Below, one piece after another: positions 32,401 through 47,110 of a stretch of DNA of 64,000 nt; the first letter of the stretch is position 1; each line of letters starts with the position of its first letter. The stretch spans positions 17,930,501-17,994,500 of the forward strand of contig NC_079882.1 of NCBI RefSeq assembly GCF_029227915.1, read 5' to 3'. The notes beneath the pieces were generated by a model. It was given only the letters and a program-made list of their open reading frames with translations. It did not search any database and had not been told where the DNA came from. The position numbers and the translations under genes are program-made. Source of the stretch: Hydractinia symbiolongicarpus. Lineage: Eukaryota; Cnidaria; Hydrozoa; Anthoathecata; Hydractiniidae.

Positions 32401-35400
32401 AAAGTTTTTAATTTTTTCTGCATCAACATCATTATTTTTACCAAGGTAATAACCAATTAGTTTTTCGGCGGCGTCTTTCAACACGTAGTACAAGGCTGCC
32501 TTAAGTCCTGACTTTTGAACTTCCAAATCAGAATGAGTGTAGGATTCAATAGAATATTTCAGCACCTCAAAATTTTCCCTCAGAAACATGTCACCAGCAT
32601 TGTTTTTGTCATTACAACAATCTCTTGGTACTTCCAACACCCTATCTTTAAATCTGGAATAAACATGTGCCAGACGACGCATGTCGCTTCGAACAGACCG
32701 TTCAACTTCCATCTTTTTGTTTAGTCTTCTTTTTATTTTGCCATAGAGGCGATGACCAACCATCAAAATAACGGGATCCGATTTGGCAAGAGTACCAACG
32801 GCATCGTCTCTGATGATGTTCAAAATTCTCTGCTTAAATTGATCATCCGATAGCTTCCATGACTCATCACTAGTACAATCCAGAGCAATTGTAACAGGAA
32901 ATTGACAGGAGTTCTTTGAGCAGTCTGCCTTGTGCCTAGCTTTAAAGGTTTTGGCATAAAATCCTTTGCAGGTGGTGCACATAACAAGTGGGTCATCTGA
33001 ATCGTTTTGCTTTTCACGCAACAAATTTCTACCGCCCTCCTCAATTTCTTTAACATTATGATTATATATGCCAATTTTTCGAAAGTTAGCGAAGGCTCTC
33101 AGTCTTTCTTTTCGAGGCATGTTCAAAGCATCCTTTACATCTGGATGATGCTTATGACATAAAGTGATGTGTCTATTTAATTTCGAATGCTTGATCTTTT
33201 TATCGCAAACAAAACAGGGTCTCAATGGTCTTGAGTTTATCTACGAATAAACATCACGCCTAAGCTACTTAACCGTTTATTCTTACAAAATGTTTAGCAT
33301 CAGATTTATCAGATTTGTCGGAGACAAAGGGGTTCAAATAAGCAATTTAGGAAAGAAGCCAATATTACAAAAAGAAGCTCTTGAGCATCAGTTATTCTTG
33401 TTTCAGCAAAGAGTCTGGATTCAACTTTTAAATGCAGTGACTTAACGGCGTCAACGAAACACACAAAAAATAAAATTACCTGTTTGGCTTCTTTTTCCTC
33501 AGATTTTCCCACTTTCTAGTAAAAAAAGCAAAAGGTTATAAAAGTTAATATATCAAGTGCAAAACATAAGAATACATTTTTAGCATCCAGTGAAGTTATG
33601 GATTATCTTGTCAAGATCTTTTAAAATAAACAAAAAATAAACACTACCTCGTTGGCGCTTTTCTTTACAGATGTTTCTTTCTTCTAATAAAGATACAAAT
33701 CAGGCTATAGGAAAGATGTCAATCGCAACATTATGTACATACATTATGTTCAATTCTTATTTGATTCGATTGCTACGGCATGTCATATCCTTCCAATGTC
33801 AAATGAAACGCCGCCTTTAGTTCGTTTGATGTAAATTCTAGGCCTTATTATAATATATAAAATAGAGTCGCTTTTTATAACTAGAACAAACTAATAGTTA
33901 CACAACATCGGGTATTTTAGAAGGCTAAAGAGGTACATACTTAAAAATATGATTAATACTTTCGACATAAAATACCAATAAACCCTATAATTAGAAGGAA
34001 CCTAACTTTAACTTTGGATTTTAAAGATTGCGTAAAAAAAGTCAGGGATTAAGAAAGAGAAATGACACTATGCGTAAAAAAATGATAACGTCAAAGATTG
34101 TAGTTATGCAAACCGAACATTCTCCTTATAGGACCACGGAACATTACCTCTATAGCAATACTGTTCTCCACTTTTCCTTCCTCGTCTGTATCAATGATTT
34201 CCATATCGTCTTCAACATTTAATCCGGAATCATTTTTCACAGAAATCTGAAAGAATCGGCATTAAACAATTTATTTTAGTAGGGTAATTTTATAGCATAA
34301 CGTGTTATTTACCATAAATCTTCTTTAAATACTTATGATCAATTAAGATAAAAACCTTTTGATTTTTACGTATCCATTTACACTTTCCTCGTTTGCATAA
34401 CAAAGTATTGTATGGAATTTCGGAATATCATACACTAAGCTGCTATCAAGTTACCTCACATATGGATGGACTGTCCGTAGTAAAATCAACCTCAAGATTG
34501 TCTAAAAAAATTAAACCTATTTGAAACCAAAATAACAAAGGACACTTTTTAGCCAATGGACCAATTAAAATAAATACTTAAAACAGACACAGTATGGCTT
34601 TTTTAAAACAGATAAAAACAGTTTATAAAATGGGACTTGATAAAGGTGAGCGGGTTAGTATTTACGAATAAAAGCGAGCAGGTTATGAGTTCTAAGTTAC
34701 AACAACAGAGTCCTTTTTGGAAATCCAGTTATATATCATATGAGAACATGCTTTATTCAGAAGGATTTTTTGAAGGCCCAGAATTCGAATAACAACTTAA
34801 AATCATTGCACTAAATGCAAAAAGAATCAGTCACATTGGAGCTTAATAGAAAATTAATTTAATGTAGATGGCAGCTTTACCTTTATCAATACTTGTTTGC
34901 ACACCTGAAGCCTATGAACAAGACAAATGTGACTTTTACTTTTAAGTTAAATTAAATTAAAGAAGGGAAGAGAATAAATTTAGTTAGCAGAATTTTTTCA
35001 TGGCATACAATTAATATTTATGCTATCTTTATACTTCCTAGATTATGGCAAACAAGCGTCTAGAGACTTTCAATTTAAAAACGAACACGCGAGATTATAA
35101 ACTTAGAGAATTGACCACTGAATTATAAAATAGCAGTTGTTTGGTATCTTTGACGGCAATAAACAAATCACTCAATCTATTTATGGCGTTATGATTTATA
35201 ATGAAAAATGTTACACCATGAAAATTTTACAGCGTTCATTTTCACAATTTTAATGAATTAAAATTGTGGAAGTTGTTTTGAAGTTCCTATCATACCTTAT
35301 ACTGAACTGATAGTTTTCTAGTCTGTATCGGAGTTGAAACTGTGACCTAAGAGCATTTAAATTTATATAATTGATAGTAATTTTAAATGCAATTATGTCT

Positions 35401-38400
35401 AGGAAGCATGACATTCAACAAAGTATGTATTACAAAAGCCTATACCAGTCCGATTTCCTCATATGGACAAAGGTTTAGGTTTAATTTCTTGAATACGCAA
35501 AATTATAAATTACTTACAGACGAAATATGATTCAAAGTATCCAACTCTGAAATATCTTCTGCCTCTTCAGAATCTTCAACCATGGACTAAAAGGAGAACA
35601 AACATTTTTATTGTTATCAGCAATTATGCTAACACAAACAAATTATGATTTAAATTAATTTAACATTAGTGCCGTAATTTCTGTTATGTAAACCGTCAAT
35701 GTAATCATAGAAATATATATGACCACAACAATAATAAAGCAAAACTAAAAAGTCCATGAATAGTGCACCAAACTCAAATAGGCTTACCATAAAGGGAAGT
35801 AAATTTATTAACCTAGTAAATAAAGACGTAAAGAATTTAAATAATATTAAACTTTATAACACCAAGACTCTCCATTGCCAGCACTGTGACATTAAGAAAA
35901 AAGAAACAAAAATTATACATGTTGCCACTTGATTTTAGTCCCTCATCTTCACTGTCTGAAAAATCTGGCACCATATTTTCCATCTTAAAAATAAAGAATG
36001 TTAAATTTAACAAGAACTAGTTTAAGATTTGGCACACTCAATTTACAACATTTTTTAAAAAAGTTTGTCTTATTCCTATGCTAGAACAGATTGTGTGCTA
36101 TGTTTCATAAAGCTTGTATTTCTTAGCAGCCACTCTGAAAACGAGTCTTAGAAGCTTTGAATCAAAAATAACAATTTTAAAAGAACCAGGTATGTAAAGA
36201 TTCAATTCTCTAATAAAAAAAATCATTTTTACTTGGCAGCCCATGGCTCAACTGGGATTTTGTACCTGGCCTTTAAAAAATAATAAGGTGATGCTTTTCC
36301 TTAAACAGCAAAATGTAGTAGCTTTACCACTTTACATACTTCAATTTACATTGAATTTTTTATAAAATTAGAAAATATAACAAGTTTATCACCTGAGTTG
36401 CCACCACATCATCAAGCAATTTTTTGAGAATATCTGTAATGATACCCACATTTTCGTCATTATCCTCCTTCTAAGAAGATATTATCAGTGTTCACATTTC
36501 AAAAAACAACATTCGTTTTGCTATATCAACTGTGTCTTATTTTTTATCACGTTTACCTTTTTTGCAATGACATCAGAGGTCAAGTTATTCTTGCCTTGGA
36601 CCAAGGTCAAGTTCTTACTCAACACCTGAAACAACAAATATCATAGAAAAGGAAGATCCCAAGAAACTAGAAAATGGATAAAACATATTGCTAATGGACG
36701 ACCTTATTATATGCACACTTACTATTTATTACATGTAATATAAAAACTTACTAGCCTATCTGAAACTAGGTCTTCTAAATTGAATGGTATATTATGTGTT
36801 GGATCCTACAAGAAACAAACAGTTTTATTTGACTGTTCTTTCATATATGTATATATCTTTTATCCTAGAAGTTTTTTTTAAAACATGTCCGAAAGCTGTG
36901 TTCAAAATAAAAGCTGTTTGACATACAACATACTTGCAGACAACAAGCTTAGGCATACTCAAAAGAGGAAAATATAAATTTTGTTAATTGTGTGCTACCT
37001 TTTGCCATTCTAGCCCTGAAATTCCATAATTGTATCGCAGTTCAGTTCCTAAAGGAATGTCATAGGAAGCAAACAAACATATGAATGCATTTCCACCCTC
37101 CTCGATCAATTTTGGATAACAATTCAAATATTTCCGATGACTTGAATGGTTCACATATTTTCCCAGCCTGGTCTCATTTGTAGCATCAACACTAAAAATT
37201 TAAAAAATATATTAAGACATAGAGAACTATAGAAGGGAACTGTTTGTAGTTTCGTTTTTATCTTTACCATAAGATGTTTTAAATCAAATTGCAAAAAATC
37301 CAAAACAGAAATTGTTTATGTCTATATGTAATTTGATGTAAAAGCTAAGTAGTCTTAACTTCCTGGTGCTACTTTGGTACGTCAAGCTTACATAAAACAC
37401 ATCTACACTCCAATTCCTAAATAAGACCTTCTATTTTCACCTTAGCTATTAGGTGAATGTGATCCAACTTCAAGTGCCTCCCCAAATGAAACTGAAAACA
37501 AAAGGCATTCTCAATTCGACATACCACTTTTTGTCCATAAAGAAAATAAATGATCCACAGGAAGTTGGATACTCTAGCTCTAATCTCTCTCCTTCCTTTC
37601 TTGTGAGAACTTTTCCAGGATATTGCAGGACAAACTGGTGATGTTTCAGGGGCAATGTTGTAAACACACCATATCCTACAAATATATGTTTACCACACAT
37701 CTATTCTGTAATCATTAAGAAGTTAAGTTATAACAGTTATTCAAAAAAATAACAAATTTACCAATGTGATCATTAATCCATTTCTTTACAAATGATTTTG
37801 GATCAGTTCCCCTTTTACAATAATATAGTGCAGTTTGTCTTGGCGATTTAACATCATTAGCTCTACTTCTTTTCGTTCTCTAAAGAGAATTAAGTAATAC
37901 AAGTGAGTCAGTAAAATAATGCCGAAATTATCATTTGAAATTGGACATATCAAAAACATAAATTTTAAAACTTAAAGTGGACATATACATGGATATTTCC
38001 TTTATACATATTTTTGAATAGTTGAAACTAATATGTCGAAATTGTCATCCTAAAGTGGACATATCAAAAACATAAATTTTAAAACTCAAAGTGGACATAT
38101 ACATAAACATTTCCTTTTTAAATATTTTTGAATAGTTGAAACTAATATGTCGAAATTATCATCCTAAAGTGGACATAACAAAAACATAAATTTTAAAACT
38201 CAAAGTGGAAATATACATACACATTTCTTTTTTAAATATTTTTGAATAGTTAAAATAATTTTATCTCAAAATTATCATGCTAAAGTGGACATGTCAAAAA
38301 CATAAATTTTAAAACTCAAAGTGGAGATATACATAAACATTTCCTTTTTACATATTTTTGAATAGTTAAAACTAATATGTCAAAATTATCATCCTACAGT

Positions 38401-41400
38401 GGACATATCAAAAACATAAATTTTAAAACTCAAAGTGGACATATACATAAACATTTCCTTTTTACATATTTTTGAATAGTTAAAACTAATATGTCGAAAT
38501 TATCATCCTAAAGTGGACATAACAAAAACATAAATTTTAAAACTCAAAGTGGACATATACATAGACATTTCCTTTTTAAATATTTTTGAATAGTTGAAAC
38601 TAATATGTCGAAATTATCATCCTAAAGTGGACATAACAAAAACATAAATTTTAAAACTCAAAGTGGAAATATACATACACATTTCTTTTTTAAATATTTT
38701 TGAATAGTTAAAACTAGTCGAAATTTTTCTTTACATATTCTTGAATATTAAAAATAATTTTATCTCGAAATTATCATGCTAAAGTGGACATATCGAAAAC
38801 ATAAATTTTAAAACTTAAAGTGGACATATACATTTTCTTTTTACATATTTTAAATAGTTAAAACTAATATGTCGAAATTATCATCCTAAAGTGGACATGT
38901 CAAAAACATAAATTTTAAAACTCAAAGTGGACATATACATAAACATTTCCTTTTTACATATTTTTGAATAGTTAAAACTAATATGTCGAAATTATCATCC
39001 TAAAGTGGACATATCAAAAACATAAATTTTAAAACTCAAAGTGGAAATATACATACACATTTCTTTTTTAAATATTTTTGAATAGTTAAAACTAGTCGAA
39101 ATTTTTCTTTACATATTCTTGAATATTTAAAATAATTTTATCTCGAAATTATCATGCTAAAGTGGACATATCGAAAACATAAATTTTAAAACTCAAAGTG
39201 GACATATACATAGACATTTCCTTTTTACATATTTTTGAATAGTTAAAACTAATATGTCGAAATTATCATCCTAAAGTGGACATATCAAAAACATAAATTT
39301 TAAAACTCAAAGTGGACATATACATAAACATTTCCTTTTTACATATTTTTGAATAGTTGAAACTAATATGTCGAAATTGTCATCCTAAAGTGGACATATC
39401 AAAAACATAAATTTTAAAACTCAAAGTGGACATATACATAAACATTTCCTTTTTACATATTTTTGAATAGTTAAAACTAATATGTCGAAATTATCATCCA
39501 AAGTGGACATATCAAAAACATAAATTTTAAAACTCAAAGTGGACATATACATAGACATTTCCTTTTTACATATTTTTGAATAGTTAAAACTAATATGTCG
39601 AAATTATCATCCAAAGTGGACATATCAAAAACATAAATTTTAAAACTCAAAGTGGACATATACATAAACATTTCCTTTTTACATATTTTTGAATAGTTAA
39701 AACTAATATGTCGAAATTATCATCCTAAAGTGGACATATCAAAAACATAAATTTTAAAACACAAAGTGGACATATACATAGACATTTCCTTTTTACATAT
39801 TTTTGAATAGTTGAAACTAATATGTCGAAATTATCATCCTAAAGTGGACATGTCAAAAACATAAATTTTAAAACTCAAAGTGGAAATATACATAGACATT
39901 TCCTTTTTACATATTTTTGAATAGTTGAAACTAATATGTCGAAATTATCATCCTAAAGTGGACATATCAAAAACATAAATTTTAAAACTCAAAGTGGACA
40001 TATACATAGACATTTCCTTTTTACATATTTTTGAATAGTTGAAACTAATATGTCGAAATTATCATCCAAAGTGGACATATCAAAAACATAAATTTTAAAA
40101 CTCAAAGTGGACATATACATAGACATTTCTTTTTTAAATATTTTCGAATAGTTAAAACTAGTCGAAATTATCATCCTAAAGTGGACATGTCAAAAAAATA
40201 AATTTTAAAACTCAAAGTGGACATATACATAAACATTTCCTTTTTACATATTTTTGAATAGTTAAAACTAATATGTCGAAATTATCATCCAAAGTGGACA
40301 TATCAAAAACATAAATTTTAAAACTCAAAGTGGACATATACATAAACATTTCCTTTTTACATATTTTTGAATAGTTAAAACTAATATGTCGAAATTATCA
40401 TCCTAAAGTGGACATATCAAAAACATAAATTTTAAAACTCAAAGTGGACATATACATAGACATTTCCTTTTTACATATTTTTGAATAGTTAAAATAATTT
40501 TATCTCAAAATTATCATGCTAAAGTGGACATATCGAAAACATAAATTTTAAAACTCAAAGTGGACATATACATACACATTTCTTTTTTAAATATTTTCGA
40601 ATAGTTAAAACTAGTCGAAATTATCATCCTAAAGTGGACATGTCAAAAAAATAAATTTTAAAACTCAAAGTGGACATATACATAAACATTTCCTTTTTAC
40701 ATATTTTTGAATAGTTAAAACTAATATGTCGAAATTATCATCCAAAGTGGACATATCAAAAACATAAATTTTAAAACTCAAAGTGGACATATACATAGAC
40801 ATTTCCTTTTTAAATATTTTTGAATAGTTGAAACTAATATGTCGAAATTATCATCCTAAAGTGGACATGTCAAAAAAATAAATTTTAAAACTTAAAGTGG
40901 ACATATACATAGACATTTCCTTTACATATTCTTGAATATTTAAAATAATTTTATCTCAAAATTATCATCCTAAAGTGGACATACCAAATACATAAATTTT
41001 TAAACTTAAAGTGGACACATACATAGAAATTCCTTTACATATTCTTGAATATTTAAAATAATTTTATCTCGAAATTATCATGCTAAAGTGGACATATCAA
41101 AAACATAAATTTTAAAACTTAAGGTGGACATATACATTTTCTTTTTACATATTTGAAATAGTTAAAACTAATATGTCGACATTTTCATCCTAAAGTGGAC
41201 ATATCAAAAACATAAGTTTTAAAACTCAAAGTGGACATATACATAAACGTTTCCTTTATACATATTCTTGAACTAATATGTCCCAATTATCATCCTAACA
41301 TGGACATATCAAAAACATAAATTTTAAAACTCAAAGTGGACATTCATATTTCTTTTTAGATATTCTTAAAGAAAGTTAAATTTATATGCCAAAACTATAT

Positions 41401-43502
41401 ATTAAAGTAGATATGTCAAAGTCATAACTCGTAAAACTTAAAATGACCATATACATAGGCATCTCTTTTGATATTACATGTCTTTTTTGATAAGAAAATG
41501 AGCCTCAACAACCTTAAAATCTTAGGAAAGTTTTAAGAAAATCCCCGTCCTCCACGTGTCAAGATGCAATTTTTTAGACCACTTACAGTTACCAAATCAC
41601 CACAGTTTCAAAAAAATACAATCAAGTTTCTTTCTTTTAGTCAAATATACATCCTAATAAAGTTTTATCCTAAAAGTAACAAAATAAATCTTTTTTTTAT
41701 TAAAAATGTCTTCAATAAAATACATAAATAAAAGCATTCAACTAGTTCAATTTGGGAAAGTCAAAATAAGGGTACGTCTCAGTAAACGGTCACCACTCAC
41801 ACACCACAAAAGTCATCTCTGGCGTACCACAAGGAAGTGCGCTTGTACCGCTCATCTTCCTGATCTTTCTGTAAAGGACGCATCTCTCTCAAGCTTTGCA
41901 GATGATACAAGACTTACAATGAAGGTTAGCTCTGAAAGTGACATTGAAAATGTGCAAGCAGACCTAAACTTAGTCTACGAATGGAGCAAACAAAACAACA
42001 AAGAAAAAAGTGACTGACGTCCGTCGTCCACAACTTCAAAAGTTAACATAAGTAACATAAGTAATGATAAACATCATAAAGTGCACACATTGTAAAAGTT
42101 GAGTCAGTGGACACGCAGACATTTCTCTTACATATCCCTAAAAATTTTAGAACTGTTATGTCGAAATTATCATTGTAAAACTCAAAGTGAACATATATAT
42201 GCATAAATATTTCGTTTATATGTTCTTGAATACTTAAAACTTATGTATTGAAAATATCATCCTAAAGTGGACATATCAAAAATATAAATATTAAAAATCA
42301 AGGTGGACACATATATAGAGATTTCCTTTACATATCCTTAAATACTTAAAACTAATATGTTGAAATTTTCATCCCAAATGCGAGTCAACAATTACAACTT
42401 CACACACAACAATCTGGAAAATGTGCCTTGAAACAAGCAAAATTCCACCCATTTTTAAAACTGCTACCATCACCCCACAGCACAAAGGTGTCAATGCTCA
42501 ACATAAAGCATGAGATAATTGGAAAACAACAACATGGGTAGCAAGTTTTCATATTCGAAGCATGTACATTTGTAAATATACTGGCATATAAAAGTACTTA
42601 TTTCACTTAACAGAAATAATTTTACACCCAATTAAGAAAAAAATAAATTTACTTTTCGTTTTGAATGTATAGTTGTGACATGTTTATCACTTTGCACAAG
42701 ATTAGAAAGTCGTACATTTGAATCTAATAGCTATATAATAGCCTCATTTGAATGTGAATCTTACGGGATGGTTTGCACTCACTCGCACTCACTTACTAAG
42801 CATGAATAATATATAAGCATTTAATTTCTGATTAAATTTAAAGTATATATATATATATATATATACCTGAGTTCATGTTAAAAAAATCAGAGGCAAAGAA
42901 GGGTATATAATTACTTGGTCTGTAGAATAAAAAGAGGGTGCCGATAAGAACCATCAAAAACAGTTCTTTTAAGAACTTCGCTACCACATAGTAAGTTTAT
43001 TTTAATTTTTATAGTTTTTATGAATCATATCAGTGTCTGTTTCCTTTTGTTTTTCGGGCATTGTTCGGGCCTATGCGGGTTTTTTCGGGCGAATACCGAA
43101 TTTCTTACAAAACGCCGAACTAGCCGGAAAACGCCCGCACTTTTTACGGCGTATGCGGCTTATCGGCACCCTCGTAGAATAAAACACTACTAACATGTTT
43201 TCAATTAAGTCATGCAAAACTGAAAATTCAATCCTGTTGATTAGTGGCCACCAAAAAGTTTTGTATCCTAGATGTAAAGCTCCGGATATCATGTCATATA
43301 TAGCTATTCTGTGTTGCCTGGTGAAAGAGAAAGTTACCAAGAAAAATGAAATCACAGAATTAAAATGTTCAGGTGACACACAGCAGTTTCCTAAAGAGCT
43401 TTCACTAAGTGGCAAGAATTAGAAATGCTGAACACATAGTCCAACAACAAAATTTAAATTCCTACTTACAGTATTGTATTGAACTTGAGCTACCTTGGCC
43501 AT
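29175..43502 (-). CDS. KMT5A-like SET methyltransferase - tyrosine recombinase - SANT-like fusion gene
   Basis: My exon model (minus strand) is 43502-43470 (ATGGCC start), 37879-37762, 37675-37525, 37191-36999, 36805-36752, 36625-36557, 36470-36393, 35586-35518, [uncertain 34904-34881], 34501-34455, 34246-34148, 33683-33648, 33515-33480, 33240-31608, 31533-31456, 31271-31134, 30772-30725, 30541-30434, 29484-29383, 29308-29175 (TAA). Splice sites are GT-AG and phases agree throughout except around 34881-34904, where an exon is missing or misplaced. A further acidic exon-like piece at 35993 lacks a fitting donor. The order is SET domain, acidic linker exons, two zinc fingers, tyrosine recombinase, charged linkers, C-terminal SANT-like helices. 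No inactivating change was seen in the domain exons. Predicted nuclear. The model needs transcript support. Confidence 0.7.
29879..30011 (+). mobile_element. Short Helitron-like element
   Basis: Starts TCTATATTATAATACCCG, contains TCTG repeats, and ends after a hairpin (CCCGTGGATTTTCCACGGG) followed by CTAACGACGAATAG. A close copy with an intact CTAG end is at 56631-56780. No target duplication, as expected for Helitrons. Confidence 0.7.
31608..33240 (-). other. Zinc-finger and tyrosine-recombinase exon
   Basis: This single 1633-nt exon is fully open. Numbering from position 33225: two CxxC...H/C fingers at residues 4-26 (CFVCDKK) and 83-102 (CTTCKGFYAKTF...C); a helical core-binding region about 150-290; and the catalytic domain from about 310. 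Catalytic residues visible are R358/359 (LYNGRRGGEPSRL), R-H-R at 483-485 (SNRHRLSTL), H509 (HFGHSERI) and the candidate nucleophile Y518 (NKTIYQ). H-to-Y spacing of nine matches tyrosine recombinases. The architecture resembles multicopy animal recombinase-like genes I recall; affinity to Cryptons is possible but unproven. The set appears complete. Confidence 0.75.
36999..37879 (-). other. SET-domain exons (H4K20 methyltransferase KMT5A-like)
   Basis: Three exons (37879-37762, 37675-37525, 37191-36999) join in phases 1 and 2. They read KRSRANDVKSPRQTA, then GYGVFTTLPLKHHQFVLQYPG (SET-N, the GxG cofactor loop), SCGSFIFFMDKK, C-VDATNETRLGKYVNHS (the NHS cofactor motif) and IPLGTELRYNYG (catalytic tyrosine region). 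VDATNE...NHS and the final YNYG are the hallmark of KMT5A/PR-Set7 enzymes, which monomethylate histone H4 lysine 20. All key motifs are present, so the domain may be active. The donor at 37524 is GTATGT. The substrate is inferred from family resemblance. Confidence 0.75.
37900..41400 (+). repeat. ~115-bp satellite array (about 30 units) in intron 1
   Basis: Tandem units of about 114-117 bp, each with two copies of AAAGTGGACATAT-type motif separated by CAAAAACATAAATTTTAAAA, then TTTTTACATATTTTTGAATAG and ATGTCGAAATTATCATCC. Units differ by single bases and short indels. Diverged units continue at 42170-42380 beyond a LINE fragment. The array lies in the first intron of the SET/recombinase gene. 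The motif GTGGACA is the one at the ends of the surrounding element. Confidence 0.9.
41775..42015 (+). pseudogene. LINE reverse-transcriptase fragment
   Basis: Frames read VISGVPQGSALVPLIFLIF and, after a shift, SFADDTRLTMKV and LNLVYEWSKQNNKE, i.e. RT motifs around the FADD box. A second small piece at 42398-42540 reads IWKMCLETSKIPPIFKTATI, which is the earlier RT motif, so the two pieces are in permuted order. Both interrupt the satellite array. Confidence 0.6.
42933..43174. mobile_element. MITE with 10-bp target duplication, MULE-like (copy 2)
   Basis: Ends read GAGGGTGCCGATAAG (42934) and CTTATCGGCACCCTC (43159-43173). TAGAATAAAA flanks both sides. It shares its interior with 15769-16163. 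It sits in intron 1 of the SET/recombinase gene. Confidence 0.75.
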
Positions 43503-46504
<3,002 letters not shown>

Positions 46505-47110
46505 CTTATGCTCTTAACTTTCGTGACAAATACTATTTTTATTGTTCTTAATATATTTTTAGCAAGGCTATGGCTTCAATATATATATATAATGACTTAA
46601 TATAATAAAGCTCGCTATAAGTTGCTATAGGTAAAATTCTGCTACATGTAACGGTCCATTGCTTTGGAGAGAAAAACGTTCAGTTTGTGAGATATATACG
46701 CAATAAAAAAGGAAAATTTATTAAATTTGTGCATTATACAAATTTTTATATTAGAACAAACAATCGAGTTTAGACATATTCTTAGGATACAGTTGACTCT
46801 CTCTATCTCGAACTCGCAAGGGACCAGAAAATTTGTTCGAGATAGAGAAAGTTCGAGATAGAGAAAAATTGACAAAAATTGGATTTTTTCGTAAAAAACG
46901 TATTTTTAACCTTCAGTGTATCGGGAGTTGATAGAGGTCAATGAGAGATGTTAAAATGTTAATATTCAATGCACAAGACTTCTTTTAAAATAAATACATA
47001 AAATAAATTTACAGCTTCATTTAAAGAAATCGGTTATGTCTTTTTGTTTAAGTGATGCCACTCTGACTTCATTATACATTTTTTCGAATTTGGAGATAAG
47101 CATTTGCATT

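Noticed and set aside
32024-32724. Plus-strand ORFs across the recombinase exon
   Set aside because: Antisense shadows of a long open exon with catalytic motifs.
39989-40174. ORF in the satellite
   Set aside because: Translation of tandem satellite units; no independent support.
37900-41400. Regular repeats that might be a CRISPR array
   Set aside because: Units are contiguous ~115-bp tandem repeats without unique spacers, in a spliced animal-type gene; a satellite explains them.
43071-43415. Minus-strand ORF as a second coding exon after the first exon
   Set aside because: It overlaps the MULE-like MITE, and exon 1 joins the 37879 exon directly in phase 0.
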